DNA of 64,000 bases from Trochalopteron elliotii (GCA_024734555.1 JANPWX010000010.1:3284089-3348088), one strand, 5' to 3'; shown: positions 46,229 to 58,574, counted from the stretch's first letter. The notes: generated by a model not told the origin, from the letters alone. Translations and numbers: made by a program.

Positions 46229-49200
46229 CTGCAGGTTCCTGGTTTCCAGTCTCCTTGGACCATGAGCTGAGCACAGGGTGAAGTGCCTACAAAGACCAGA
46301 GACCTGTATGAGACCAAAGCAGGCCATGCTCAGCAAGATTTACCATTCATACAGACTAGTAGGTAGTGGCACCTAATGATACAAATCAACACTTTAAAAG
46401 CTGAGAGCCAGAGCAGAGAAGATAAAGAGACATGCCAGTGTAAAGCATAGAACATTTTTTCATCAATTTGAGATGTATAAGGTCACCTTTTCCCCAGAGG
46501 GTAGCTCCCCGCACACACAAGGTTGCAGGAGGAAAGCACAAATCTTTATTTAATATTTGAATAATATTGGTGCTTGAAGAAAAATGAAAAGGAACTTGCC
46601 ACTTATCTACATTTGGGTTCCATAAAGGCATCATTTTAGGATGAGGGGAAAAACAGAATGGTAGGTGAGAAAAATTATGGGTTTGTTTATTTAAACAACA
46701 AACCTAACCCAACATATCTTGCAAATATATCTTGATCAGAACAGAACAAAGTGTTATAAAGATCAGAAGCAATGACTGATCAACGCATGAACTGAAACTG
46801 AGAAACAAAGGTTACTTTTTAGACAAACAAAATGGAGTTGGCCTGAATTTGGGAAGGGGAAATGAAAAGGTGTAAAGTAGGAAAAAATACAGCACGTGTA
46901 CTATTTAAGAGCTGAAATGTAGTACAGTCTGATTTTTCTATTCTCCAATCCACCATTAAAATAAGTGGATATATCAAAAAGGCAAAATTTGAAATTGTTT
47001 AGAAAGACTTAAGTTCCCCAGTATCTACAGAAAGCCACCTGGGGAATGAAATAAAATACCAAGATAACTAAACAAGGACAGCCGCACTGCTCTATTCAAA
47101 TGCTGAATTTTGTTCCTGAGTGGAGATTTTCAAAGTCTGTGCTTTTTCCTGCCTTTGACTGTGCATGCCCAGCTTGACACCACTTTCAAACTCCTTTCCA
47201 CAGAGAGGGGTAGTGCTAAACAACTTCTAAAACCCACAGCCTTTCAATACGTCTCCAAATGGGAGAAGTGAAACACAGGCAACAAAGAACACTGACCTTC
47301 AAAACATGACCTTAGAGGGCAGCAAGTTGGGCACAAAACTATGACACATGCAGGCACAGAAAGATAGCACCTAGATCTGGAAAAAGACCTGTCCTCCTTG
47401 CAACTCTTTGCATATCAGTCAGTTCTGGAAGAAAAGAAGACCAGGGAGACTTGAAGGACCACATCAGCATGGTGTTCAGGAGTTTATGCAAACCTTGGAG
47501 AAGCAAATAGGCTGTGTCTGCATTTTCGGCACTTTTTTTTCCTTGAAGTTTCCCAGGAGGAATGTTGTACTCTCAGATGGGAAACTGCATCCTGGTTCTA
47601 CTGTTTTGTCCTGCCTGAAGGGCGCAAAGAATCAGGACTGACACCACTGCAGGTGGAGCTGGTGAAGACCAGGATTCCATTTGGGTTTAGTTCTGGTGCA
47701 GAATTTACACAGCTTCCAGCATCACACCACCAATAAAATGGCGCCCTTGATCTCTCTCATGTATCTCCCCACCTCTCTCCCACTTTCCTAATGATCCAAA
47801 TCCATTTCCAGTAGTTCCCAAGTATCTTTCCTTCATCATGACAGCAAGTGCTTATTGCACCGAAGTGTCTGTGTACACAAGGAGCTTCACTAGGAAACAG
47901 TTATGAAGACTGAAGTGGTGCTCCAGGAGTAAGACAAAACAAAAAAACCCAAGGTTCTGGTGAGTTTTCCTCAATCTCCGTGTCCTGGTGACAATAGATA
48001 CTGGAGATGTCTGGCTGCCAGAATCTACTCGCTAAGCAATCACCCTGAGGTTTGGAGGTCGTGCAAAAGGTATTCTCTTGCTGATCTCCTAGAGGTTCTT
48101 CCAGGAGCAAGGAAAGACACTCCTTTGCCAAGATCCTCAGACATTTGCTGCCTGAAGAGGTGACAAGCTGAATTTTCACTCTAACAGTGGTGTGTGTGGT
48201 CCCAGCTCCAGCTGTAGACAGCCACAGATGATAAGACACTCAGCAGTCCCCTCTCAGTGAAAGATGCCATGAGATATCTGAAACTATTGGCAGGCGTGCT
48301 GAGCTGCCTCCAGCACTGGCTTTCACAGGGATCTCAATTTTTAAATGTAAATCAGTGTTTCTTAGTACCTTTTAATACAGGTGGAGCTGCCACAGGCCCC
48401 TCTCTTGGGTGCTCTAAGGGAAGCCTGGGCTCCAGTCAGGATTCCATGTGCCAGGCTCAGAGCATGGTATTGTAGCAAGAAGGCACCCAAGGAGGCACCT
48501 CTATAAAATAACTATTTTTTAAAAAGCATCTTTTTATTATAGTGTTGCTCTTTGGAGCCTGTGGCCAAGAGGGTTTGAGGGAGGTCTGTAGATTGCTTGG
48601 GTGACCTTTGGGGATGGCAGCAGCCATCATCTACTCTGCACCTCAAATTCTACAACTAGAAAACAAATTTATTCCTAGGGTATTTATGTCAGCTAACAGG
48701 GGGGGGGGGGGGGGGGGGGCGTTTGGGAGCTTTATGCAACACAGGAGTATCCTTTACTCCAAGATCACATGAGCAGTCACATTGCCAGTTTACTCACTGA
48801 TATATTTAACTCTGGGACACTACAAAACAGAGGAATAGGGGATTACAGGGACATATGCACTGTCATTTCTGCTTCTCAACCTCCCTAGTACTGCACTAAT
48901 ACTCGCACTGACTGCAAAGACACCTCCAGGGATAACTCTTGCCAGCTAAAACAGAAGACCCATAGGCATGGTTTTAAGAAAAAAGCAAGTTTGCTGCAGG
49001 AAAATAAATAATTAGAAACACTGCACAATATGGCAATAATAAAATGAACAATTACTATGTTATGGAACATGCACATTGAATTCTATTTGATTAACAGTGT
49101 TATTTTTCAAAGTAAAGAATACTTATAAAGAACATGCACATCTTTTGAAACTGCTGTAAATGTGTTTAAAACTTTCAACTCAGTTTTTTTTTTCTGATGT

Positions 49201-50094
49201 CTCACTAATTACATTTAGGCAAATGTTGGGGATATTCCTATTCCTTGTTGGAGATGTGCTCCTTAGGGAAAGTAGGGAGCACTACACGTCTGGAAATGAT
49301 GGCATGTTAAGCTTCTTTGGCATAACACCTATTGTTATTCTAGGTTAGTGGCTGTTTCTTGAAACAGATACAATAAGAGATTTATTTGCCTCTGCTTAAG
49401 AGTAATTGGGGTGTTTCTGGCCACTTGGAGATTTTGCACTGTTGCACAGAAAGTGCGTGTGGAAGACAGAATAGCTGCACCTAGAATCCTAAAGTAGTTC
49501 TGCTCATCCACTTCTTTACAGCATAACTTTGGCACCCGAACAAGTGGATACAGGATTTCTGAAGACAATGACAGAAATAACACAAGAGACAAAATGATAC
49601 ATGCCCCTTTCCAAGTATCAATACTGGTTTCTAGCAGGAATTCTCTGCATGGGAAAAGGAAATACATTTTCTGTATTAAAACAAGCATTGCGTTCAAGAG
49701 CATGATAGGTTGAGCAGTTTTGGAAATCCACTTTCACCTAAAAATTGTATCTGAGCAGCAATACTTACACTAATTTTAACAGACCAATTACTTCATTACA
49801 TAGAATGTACCGAAATGCCAGGTCAAACCAAGGTAAATACCTCACATATACCTTGGAAATACACGCTGTCCTGAAATGACAGAATATTTAAAAACTGTAA
49901 TTCCCTGTCTCCAGAATCTGTTCAACAAAACAGAATCCAAATTTATCTTCAGTGATTGTTTCATTTTCAGACACATTTGTATCAGTCTCAGACCTGCTCT
50001 AGCAAAATTGTATAACTGCATTATACCTGCATTCTTTCTGTGCACCCCTAGAAATCAGATGGGAAACACTAGTTTTTTTTTCTGTGGAGGAAAA
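46229..50094. other. Intergenic stretch, no gene recognised
   Basis: Nothing resembling a gene or known repeat family was seen. It contains a 21-base G homopolymer (48699-48719). Open frames reach 122 codons (49335-49703 minus) without a recognisable domain. Confidence 0.4.
48699..48719 (+). repeat. 21-base G homopolymer
   Basis: Twenty-one consecutive G are flanked by ACA on the left and C on the right. Runs of this length are error-prone to sequence, so the true length may differ. Confidence 0.9.
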
Positions 50095-50270
50095 CAGTAA
50101 AAGGCAGGGACACCTTCTGCTAGATCAGATTGCTCCAAGCCATGGCCTTGGACACTTCCAGGGATGGGGCAGCCACAGATTCTCTGGGCAACCTATGCCA
50201 GTATTTTACCACCTGCAGAGACAAGAATTTTGCACAACACCTAATCTTAATCTCCCTTCTTGTAGCTTTC
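50095..50270 (-). mobile_element. CR1 LINE fragment, degraded
   Basis: Plus-strand blocks AGATCAGATTGCTCCAAGCC, GGCCTTGGACACTTCCAGGG, GGCAGCCACAGATTCTCTGGG and CAACCTATGCCAG are CR1 3'UTR in reverse. The terminal repeat is missing and the 5' side fades around 50270. Confidence 0.8.
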
Positions 50271-50755
50271 AGCATACTACCAAATCACCACTATTAAGAT
50301 TAACTCCTATAGGTGTCAAAAAATCAAGAGATTCCTCACCAACAGGACAAATTGTAGGAGCTCCTGATTTATTACAGACAAGCTAAATATCTCTGTGAAA
50401 GGCAGTGCAAAATCAAAAGACTGAGCCAGCTAATTAGCAACACATCACAAGCATGTGTCTTCAGCTGAGCTCCAGCAGACACTCCGTAGAGCAGAGTTTT
50501 ACTCCACTTGCCTTCTTCAATTTGTCTCAGTACATTGGCTAGGAAGGCCTCATTTACACAGTCAGAAAGCACTCTTCAGCTCTTTTGGCCAATTCTATGG
50601 TACTGGATATCAATTTTCTTTCTCTGACTGCACCTGTAAGTCCAGGTGCATCCAACCTGACTTTACTGACACAGGGCTCATGACCTCTGAGGCCATGAGC
50701 ACCACTTTGCTGTGTTTGGCAGGGGAAGTCACAGAACACAAGATGGGAAACTCTG
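50271..50755. other. Short intergenic stretch between two CR1 copies
   Basis: A 115-codon plus-strand frame (50455-50802) runs into the next CR1 and is not gene-like. Nothing else was recognised. Confidence 0.4.
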
Positions 50756-51050
50756 CATCAGGAACTGTAGTGACAGGACAAGGGGGAATGGTTTTTAGCT
50801 AAAAGAGGGGAAATTTACAATAGATATGCAGGGGAAAACCTTGGCTGTGAGGGTGGTGAGGCCCTGGCAGAGGCTGCCCAAAGAAGCTGTGGCTGCTGCA
50901 TTCCTGAAAGTGCTCAGTGCCAGGCTGGACAAGGCTTAGAGCAACCTGGTCTAGTGGAATGTGTCTCTGCCCATGGCGGGGAGTGGAATTGTATGAGCTT
51001 TAAGGTTCCTTCTAACCCAAACCATCTGATTTCTGATGTTTGATTTGATA
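50756..51050 (+). mobile_element. CR1 LINE, 3' part
   Basis: Blocks GTGACAGGACAAGGGGGAATGG, GAGGGTGGTGAGGCCCTGG, GCTTAGAGCAACCTGGTCTAG and AAGGTTCCTTCTAACCC identify the CR1 3'UTR. It lies about 300 bases beyond the inferred end of the THAP12 transcript, in the opposite orientation to that gene. Confidence 0.9.
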
Positions 51051-51349
51051 AGTAAGCTATAAAATTGTCATGCATCAGGGTAGCTGCAAAACTTTACTTT
51101 TGAACCATTTCAAATTTAATCTCTTTCTGCCTGATTGTCAGAACTTCCATCAGGATGTAGTTAGTGCTATCTCAAAGTACTTTAAAGCCTTGCAGAACAT
51201 GCAGATCAGCAGTACTATCGCAGTTTCCTCTATCTTCAGAAAATGCCGCTCACTAGAATTGCAAAAACAATGAAGAAACATTTGCTAAAATAAAAGGCAC
51301 CTTTACAGAACACATTCTCAAAGGCACAGGTTTACTAAGAAATTCAATG

Positions 51350-52262
51350 CTATGTAAAAAGCAATTAATATTTTATTTTAAATTTCCATAAACTGTACAA
51401 AAATGTTTCATTCTCGCCAAAAATAACAGCAATATTTTCAATCTTACTTCTAGACAGACAACAAACTCATATTTTAATCTTTCCAGAGTGAGTTTACAAA
51501 TAAACATACTATAAGATGCATAGGTTTGCATCAGAGTCTGGGCAGAGCAGATTTAAATGTTTGTGAAATAAATTTTAAGTTTTTAGTGTCTTTTAGAAAT
51601 TTAAATACTCCTACCATGCCTGTTAAGCCTAAAGAAAAAATGTTTTGTGTCTGACACATAGGAATGTAAACAGTCATCAAGAGATTAAAGAGGTTGACTC
51701 TTCCAACAAAACCATAAAAGTACCCCTATATCACTGACATTGACTTTACACCGAGACCTGTCCACAGCACGGGGATCGTGCAATAGCTGAATCCATTCTC
51801 CAAAATGCCACTTAAATATATATCAAAGACCTTCTTCAAAGTTTGGGTTTTAAAAAATAATCCTAAGCAACAGAACTGACATAGATTATACTCTTTTTAA
51901 TAGTTCGAGTTTCTTATCCCAATTAATCAGTGAATATGTAACAGCCCCATCAGATCTACAATCATAATGTACTTTTTCCACGATGCAATAAAGTAAACGA
52001 GCACCTAGTTAAGCCAATCAGATGTAGAAAGCACCTCTGTCAAGAGCATGGGCCTGTGTCAGGCTTGATTTTGTTTGCCAAACACATTTAGTATGGACTA
52101 ACAATACATAATTTAGGTCATGAACCACAGCTTGTTCAGTCCAAGCCGTACAATGGAAACACAGTTGCAGTGATTTTTTAAGATTTCAAGGGTTTTTTCT
52201 CCCCAGCTTTGAAACTTAATTAAGAACAAGCTGTTTCAACAGATTAGTTAGAGCTTAAAAAG
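51350..52262 (-). other. THAP12: THAP12 3'UTR with poly(A) signal
   Basis: This follows the THAP12 stop codon on the minus strand. A canonical AATAAA lies at 51372-51377 (TTTATT on the plus strand), the only one between there and the stop, giving a UTR of about 0.9 kb. It is A/T-rich and free of CR1 or LTR insertions, unlike the DNA beyond it, which fits selective constraint on a transcribed region. The cleavage position is inferred as 15-25 bases past the signal. Confidence 0.65.
51372..51377 (-). terminator. THAP12: THAP12 polyadenylation signal AATAAA
   Basis: Canonical hexamer on the minus strand, about 890 bases downstream of the stop codon, with A/T-rich sequence on both sides. No closer canonical hexamer was seen. 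Confidence 0.6.
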
Positions 52263-54208
52263 TTAGGCATCATCTGTTACTTCAGAATTGTTAGAAGGAA
52301 TACAGTCTTGAAATTCCACTTTTTCTGGATAGAGTTTAATGTAAGTGTCCACCATCAAATCTAAGTCATGTTTTATGTCAAAGTTTATGTTCAGCAAAGC
52401 AAGGTTGCTTGACCTTTGCCCTGTCAAGGTGTTTTTCAGATACGCCTTTAAGCGCTTTCGTCCTATTCCATATTTTTCATTCTCCACCTTCATCACTGGA
52501 AGTAAGCACAAGACTTTAAGCAATGCATAAACATTAGGGAAAAACTTTATGTCAGGCAAGTGAAGTGCTTCATAAATAGTAGCTGGAAGTTCAATATCTT
52601 TTCCTCTGTGCTTCCACTTGATTCTCCAACAATGAAGCTCAGCAGAAAGTGTGTCTGGATTGGGCAAGTCATTTTTGAACATGTCAGCATGATGCTCCTC
52701 AGACGTATTGAATTTCAGCTGTCCCATGACTGAGGGCACTAACGATAAACATTTAAGAGCTTTTAAATGGTGTTCTGAGAAAATATCTTTTAATTCTTGA
52801 ATAATATGCTCTATTGTTGGGATACTTAGGATTTCTTTGTAGTAATTTTCTGATGTCATATCAGGGTCAAAGTTCCCCTGTTGTGTCCTGCGAAATTTTC
52901 CTGGGAGTTTAATTTGTACATCCAGTTTTGTAGCCAAATTTGTGGCTTCCTCAAACCAAAATTCATGGTAAACTTCAATATTCTCCATCACTTCATTCAA
53001 AGAGTGCAATACTGCTGTTAAGCTGCCAGCTGCAAAGAACACATCTGATGTTTGTCCCTGGAGATTTTTTCCAAATGCTCTCGTAAAAGACAGAACATTT
53101 TTCATAATTACAATAGTGACAATGAAATCAAAATCTGTTAATGCACTTGAAAGTACAAATGCTCGACCAACAATGAAGTTGTTCCACCTGACAGACAAGT
53201 CACTGCTCACAGCATCCAAGCACAGTACCAGTGCTTGCAGGAGGTCCACTAAAACCTCAAAAGTATCATGCCTGCCTGTCCACTGAGAACGGCAGATCTT
53301 CTTCAACTCATTACCCTTCTCATCATTGTCCTGAAAAAGAGCAGAAATTGTATTGTCCAGTTCTACTAGTAATTGTGGAGACTGATTAAAAAGACAACAA
53401 ACTTCTTCCATTGTTCCCAATGCAATGGAAACACCAACAACAGGAACAGATTTTGCCAGCCAAACATTTAAGGCACACGAGGAACACAGCGTATACACAG
53501 CTTGTGGATACTTTTCCAAGAGTCTTGTAGCCACAACTTTCATTTTAGAAGCAAATCCACTGGAGACGATGTAGGCTTGACCCCGACAGTACTCCATGTT
53601 TAGACCCCACTTTTCAGTAATAGTTGCATGGAACTTAACCGCTAAAATTTCAGGATCAGCCTCATATGGTAAAAACCCTATGAATTCTTCTCTTAGATTG
53701 TGAGAATCATCAACGAACCTCACCAACACTGGCAAATGTTCCTCTCCTGCTATGTCTACTACTTCATCAGTGACAATTGAAAAGAAGTGTGAGTCTCTTA
53801 CTTCCCTCAGTGTCTCCTCTCTAACACAGTTTTCACAGATCTCTAGCATTTGTTTCTGCTGGGTTTTTGAACAATACTCAAGGTTGACTGCAGTCATCTC
53901 AAATCGTTTCCTCAGAACTTCGTCACCACCATTTATTCTATATTCCAGTAGAGCCTGAAAATTATCTGAAGTAAAAATACCTTCTGGAAGTTCATCAACA
54001 TTATGGCCATCCACTGGAATATTTTGCTTACCCATTAGGATCAAAATTTCAAATAATGATTTAAGGTAATCCTTGTTTTCTCTTTCTTCCAGTGTTAAGG
54101 GGACAGCTTTTTCCTCTTGTTCTTCCCCTCCTTCCTCTGAGACAGTATTTTGTTCATTGTTTTCATTCGATTCTTGGGTTGCCTGTTTCTGTTCAAAAGC
54201 TTCATCAA
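52263..54208 (-). CDS. THAP12: THAP12 terminal coding exon (exon 5)
   Basis: This exon encodes about 647 residues ending ...VTDDA and TAA. The sequence is plainly THAP12, also called PRKRIR or p52rIPK. In mammals it is a THAP-finger protein reported to bind P58IPK (DNAJC3) and so relieve inhibition of the eIF2-alpha kinase PKR. It opens with an acidic Glu/Gln/Asn-rich linker and continues through DYLKSLFEILILMGKQNIP. It then enters a DUF4371/hAT-transposase-like region: DSHFFSIVTDEVVDIAGEEH, CSSCALNVWLAK, SQWTGRHD. It ends in a hAT-type dimerisation-like segment (KRLKAYLKNTL, SNLALLNINFDIKHDLDL). The 3' splice site is TTTTGTAG at 54209-54216; upstream in-frame codons including an ATG near 54252 are intronic. 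No stop or frameshift interrupts it. With exon 1 as long as in human, the protein would be about 766 residues (human about 761). Confidence 0.97.
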
Positions 54209-54470
54209 CTACAAAATGAAAAATACTGTAAGTGTCAAAAATAAAACATAACACTTACTTGCCCATTACCTTTAAGTTACCAGAGTCCAGAGAAGAATGT
54301 TTCCAGTTTAAAAGTGAATGAGTATTTTGGAAACAATTTAGACTGACTGGCTGAATCAAGAAGGAACTCAATTATCCTCCCGGTATATATAAACTAATAG
54401 TTATGAATCCTGCATTACCTTGTCGGCCTTAGCAAATGAAGTTATTATCTCAATTATTTTGACCACTTAC
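54209..54470 (-). other. THAP12: THAP12 intron 4
   Basis: A 262-base intron with GTAAG donor (minus strand, 54466-54470) and TTTTGTAG acceptor. It splits an Ile codon after its first base. No repeat was recognised. Confidence 0.9.
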
Positions 54471-54507
54471 TCTTTTGCTGCTTCAATGTTCTTATTTCAT
54501 CTTCACT
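54471..54507 (-). CDS. THAP12: THAP12 exon 4 (37-base micro-exon)
   Basis: The exon encodes SEDEIRTLKQQK plus the first base of an Ile codon completed by exon 5 (…QQKIDEAFEQ…). It is bounded by TTTTTTTAAG on the acceptor side and AGA/GTAAG on the donor side. It joins in frame with exon 3 (phase 0) and exon 5 (phase 1). The peptide is a charged linker between the THAP finger and the transposase-like body, nearly identical to the human protein as I remember it. Confidence 0.93.
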
Positions 54508-55455
54508 CTTAAAAAAACAAACAAAAAGAACTTAGATTGATGACAATGACTAACACGTGACCTTAAAATATTAACACATCAAGATGAGATACAAATACTG
54601 TAGATGAGACCAGTTAACATTTGCCAAAAAGTGCTAGAAATTCTAAGACCAGGAGGTTTCTTGAGGTAGTTTATTACTGCCACAACATGCATCTACTAAC
54701 TACAAGAGAAGAGTTGTGTTAGGACGTTCTTCAATACGTATAATTATTACTAAATAGATTCCATTAAATAGATTCTATTGCAATTTGATAATGTACTGCC
54801 AGTAGACAGAACTATCTTGGACTCCATTTTCAGTCAACAAATGCAACCAAACTCACAAAGAAGTATTTAGAAATAGTCTATAATTTTTCAAGTGTAAACA
54901 GAGATTAGGAGTGGAATTCCTGTTAATTGTCAGTATACCTGTAGCCACAGAGATACTTTCTCCCTAAATGACACACAAGACACAATCCAACAAAAAATTT
55001 TCTCAATCTTCATTTTATCCATGGATCATTTTTTCAGAAAAATAAGCTAAAACAAGCATGTCTGAATTGATTCAGATTTCAGAAGTTAAATGGGTGAACC
55101 AAAGATCACAATCAATATGCAGCAAGAATTTAGGGATATGCTTCAGTTGTGTTCAGTTGGCACTGTAGTAACAAGGAAAAGAAAACTATACATTTGATTT
55201 GGATGAAAGAATCAGCTCTGGATCAACACATTTAATTTTCCAGATTATTTCTTAAAGACTTCCTTAGTAGACAAAATTTTTATCATGCATTTAACCTATA
55301 ACCAACAAAGAAGATGGAGGAATAGGCAGCATGGAAAATACAAACACTCAAGTGCTAAATATTTTTATTTGACATTTATGTGTAACAATTTCACATTAAC
55401 TTATTTGCCTATTTTTTTTTAATAACAAACCAATGATTTTACATTAAAAACTTAC
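54508..55455 (-). other. THAP12: THAP12 intron 3
   Basis: A 948-base A/T-rich intron bounded by a GTAAG donor at 55451-55455 and an AAG acceptor preceded by T-runs. No transposable element or additional exon was recognised. Confidence 0.9.
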
Positions 55456-55563
55456 CAGCTCTTTTATCCTTTTCCTATGTCTGCTGTGGGGATTGTTCAG
55501 ATGACTTGTAAGATCAAATATAGTTGGCACAGCATTATCCCGTAAAACCGTTCTGTATGGGCT
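55456..55563 (-). CDS. THAP12: THAP12 exon 3 (end of the THAP finger, AVPTIF motif)
   Basis: It encodes 36 residues beginning SPYRTVLRDNAVPTIF and ending RKRIKEL, exactly 36 codons in phase 0. The AVPTIF-type motif, with its conserved proline, closes the C2CH zinc-coordinating THAP DNA-binding domain. Then comes a basic stretch (HSRHRKRIK) that could act as a nuclear localisation signal or DNA-backbone contact. The splice sites are CTTACAG (acceptor) and GTAAG (donor). Confidence 0.96.
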
Positions 55564-56995
55564 CTGTAAGAAAACAGACATTTAGACCAGGGAAAATTTG
55601 AGAAATTGCAGACACTATGCCCTTTTTTTCTCTCCTTCTTTTCTTGTTTATGTTTTTATTGTAAAATACTTTGACTTTTTGATGATAGCAAAGAGAAAGC
55701 TAAGCTATGCAATTGACATTTCAGGGATATCAAAACAACACTGAAAATAAGAAGACAGATACTACAGGAAACTCCAATCCAAACTGCAAATCCATTTTTT
55801 GGCCCCATTATCTTCATAGCAAAGACCATGGATGCAATAATTTTAATTTACTGCAATATTATAGTTTTTTTAAGAATAAATATTCTGGATAAAAAGACAA
55901 TTATGCAACAGAAAGGAAACATTTTGTTACTATTGTGTTTTGGGTTTTATCATTTCACAATTCTAGAAACATTTCGTTGTGAAAATGTTCAATTGTTTCT
56001 TTTTGTAGAACTATGAAGTCCACCAAGCACTATAGTGAAAGATCATATTGAGGGAAAATTTATTTGTGAACAAAAAAAAAAGAAGAAAAGATTTCTAGAT
56101 GATCATGTAAGCGCTCCCAGTTAAAAAAACTATTTTAAGTAAAATCTTATATTTGGATACACTGTAAAATACAAACAATACAAATTTCAAACAAACCCAG
56201 TTTCATAGAGTTTCATTTCAGAGTCATAATTACTTCCAATTTTCACTTGTTTCTGGGATGCTGGCTAATTAGAGACCTCATCATGGGTAATACCATCAGG
56301 ACTTCAGAGTTTGACCTGTATTTTAATTATCCTTCATAACTAAAAGATTGGTTTTGCTTATGTACCAGAGTGAAATTCATCCTGGAATTTAAAACTTGAT
56401 GCAAAGTCCCAACACCACTCTTTCCTACTCTCATGCAAGCTGTTAAAATCATATTGTTGACAAAAAGAATTGAAAGCTATTACTTCATTAACAGAAAACA
56501 GTGCCTTGATTATAGCTGGATGAAGATCTAACAGGAAATAAAAGTTTGACAGATGTAAAGAGTATTTAAATCTTGTGGCCACAAGAGAGTGTAATTTAAC
56601 CAAATCACACCATGTAAACACTTCAGGAACAGGACATTAATAAGTTTAAATAATTAGATATATGCAAACATACACTAAATAAACGTATATAATTTTGTAA
56701 TCTCTAGTGAATCAAAACAAGCAGGAGGAAAGCACTGCAGTGAGGACCAGTGTTCAACAAACACATTAAACTGGCAGGAGCACCACTTTTTCTATCTCCT
56801 CTGACTGTTCATTTTCATTATCATTTTCAAAGGCTGTGAGCCTGTGTGGAGCCCAAGGCAGGGATCCCAATTAAGACTAAGAAATTAATTTTCCTAGGGA
56901 CCAGTTACCCAGGAGCTGAAAGATTAAAAGGCAGCATTCTGGTGAAAAATGTCAGTCACATTTTGCAAGATGCAGAAAAAAGTTATTTTACTTAC
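55564..56995 (-). other. THAP12: THAP12 intron 2
   Basis: A 1432-base A/T-rich intron with GTAAG donor at 56991-56995 and CTTACAG acceptor. It contains an 87-codon minus-strand open frame (56358-56621) that I do not recognise and treat as chance. Confidence 0.9.
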
Positions 56996-57116
56996 ACTTC
57001 TGCATATCATAGAAGTCTCAAAATGTTTAGCACACAATCTGTAATGCTTGTTGAGTTGATCGGGAGTTTTATCTTCTAAATCTGCCCTTCGACAGTTCTC
57101 TACCCATCTCTGACAT
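56996..57116 (-). CDS. THAP12: THAP12 exon 2 (core of the THAP zinc finger)
   Basis: It encodes the end of a split Arg codon and then 40 residues, starting CQRWVENCRRADLEDKTPDQ and ending MICRS. It carries the conserved THAP tryptophan (RW) and the second half of the C2CH zinc site, Cys-x2-His in RLCAKHF. The first two cysteines are in exon 1. The acceptor is ACATGCAG (57117 onward) and the donor GTAAG. Phase 2 in and phase 0 out agree with the neighbouring exons. The THAP finger is a sequence-specific DNA-binding module shared with the P-element transposase. Confidence 0.96.
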
Positions 57117-57371
57117 CTGCATGTAAGGAGAAGAATTAGATAATCTTAGGATAAAACAAAATCCCTTACAATTTCAAACCATACTCAAAATTGGAGCACA
57201 AGTGAGTGCAAGTGACCTTGATGGAAGGCTCAGGAAAGTTCTTTACAACTTCCTTTGGAACTTCTCATCAATTCTTTGTAGAAACTACTTTTTCTGCTTT
57301 TGCTTAACATGCAACATCATCCCAGCAAATTCAGGAGTCTTTTCCCTTAATTTATATATTCTTGCCTTTGT

Positions 57372-57409
<38 letters not shown>
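57372..57409 (+). repeat. (CA)n dinucleotide microsatellite
   Basis: About 18-19 uninterrupted CA units lie in intron 1 of THAP12, on the plus strand. It is a probable polymorphic marker. Confidence 0.97.
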
Positions 57410-57412
<3 letters not shown>

Positions 57413-58574
57413 CAGCTTGTAGCACAGTTGCTCATAAAACCTTACTATTTAATTCTAAAGAATTCGCTCTTAAAAAGAAAAATTAAAAAACAAAGTGGTG
57501 TGCTTGTAGTCTAAAGTCATAATGTTTTCTAGGCAGTTTTTAAGATAGTTGTCTTCTCCACCTCCCTTCAAAATATAGTGTTCTTCTTATTTATTGTGGT
57601 CACTGGGGAGTTTAGAGTAGATTTATGAAAGTGAAATAATAACAGTAGAAAAGCAACCATTCTACAGACAGTGCTTCCACACCTGAAGAAAGTTCTCCTT
57701 AGATATGTATTTTTACATGTATTTACTTCTGCTGTGGATTAGTTCTCCAAGATACACCACAAAGATAAAGAAATATTTCCCTTACTGATAGGACTCCATT
57801 TAGATATGCAAGAGACTGTTTCTTCTGGTGAGTAAACCACTTGCAGTAATTGATGTAAATGCAGCAGTCAGCTTCGACTTCCGCTAATGAGGTGTATGCC
57901 ATCACTCTCTGAGTAACAAAATTACTTGTTGCTAGAAGTTAGGAGAAAGCAGTTTTACTATTACCTTTGACTGCAAACATGAAATTGTTGTTTATAGCAG
58001 TAAGGAGGAAGAAAAACAACTAGTGATTACTCAACAATAGAGGAACAAAGGCTGTCTTGTCACATGTTTTGGTGGACAGCCCAAATGAGGAAATCACAGG
58101 TCTGAGTGGATTCACCTCTACTTTAGTTCAGCAAAGGGCAATTGTGCAGATGAAAGAGGGGAATCTTTGATTCTGATCTCTGCTGGCTGAACCATTTGCG
58201 AGTCTCCATTTTTTGCTCAGGTCAAATATCAAAATAACAGTGATAGTAAATGCCACAAGTCAGGAATCATTTTGAATATTTGCTCTCAGAGATCCATAGA
58301 GTATGCTTAGTAATGACTTAAAATAAGGAAAGAAAAACAATTTTAAACCTTTAAAAAGGTCAGGTTTTTTGGCACAACAAATCTTGCACTCTTATCTGGG
58401 CAGTGCAATCACCCCAAAAAGAGAACAGAGGAGCTTTCTTCAATTAATCAACAATAAACACTTAATCAATATAAACACTCTTTTAAAGTGGGAGACCTAT
58501 AGCATGTAAATTATATTGACTCTAGCTTTCAGATTTTCTCAGTGGGTGTCGACTACTAAACAACTCATTAAATG

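Noticed and set aside
1..51000. WNT11 exons, expected by human synteny on the 3' side of THAP12
   Set aside because: No WNT cysteine-rich motif or conserved exon was seen on either strand; the gene probably lies beyond the left edge.
52345..52530. Plus-strand open frames within THAP12 exon 5
   Set aside because: Antisense shadows of a strongly conserved coding exon.
54209..54254. ATG at the upstream end of the 663-codon frame as the THAP12 start
   Set aside because: The first 16 codons read through intron 4; the acceptor at 54209 and matching upstream exons show this is an internal exon.
57723..57905. 60-codon minus-strand frame as an additional THAP12 exon
   Set aside because: No valid splice sites in frame and no resemblance to known THAP12 sequence.
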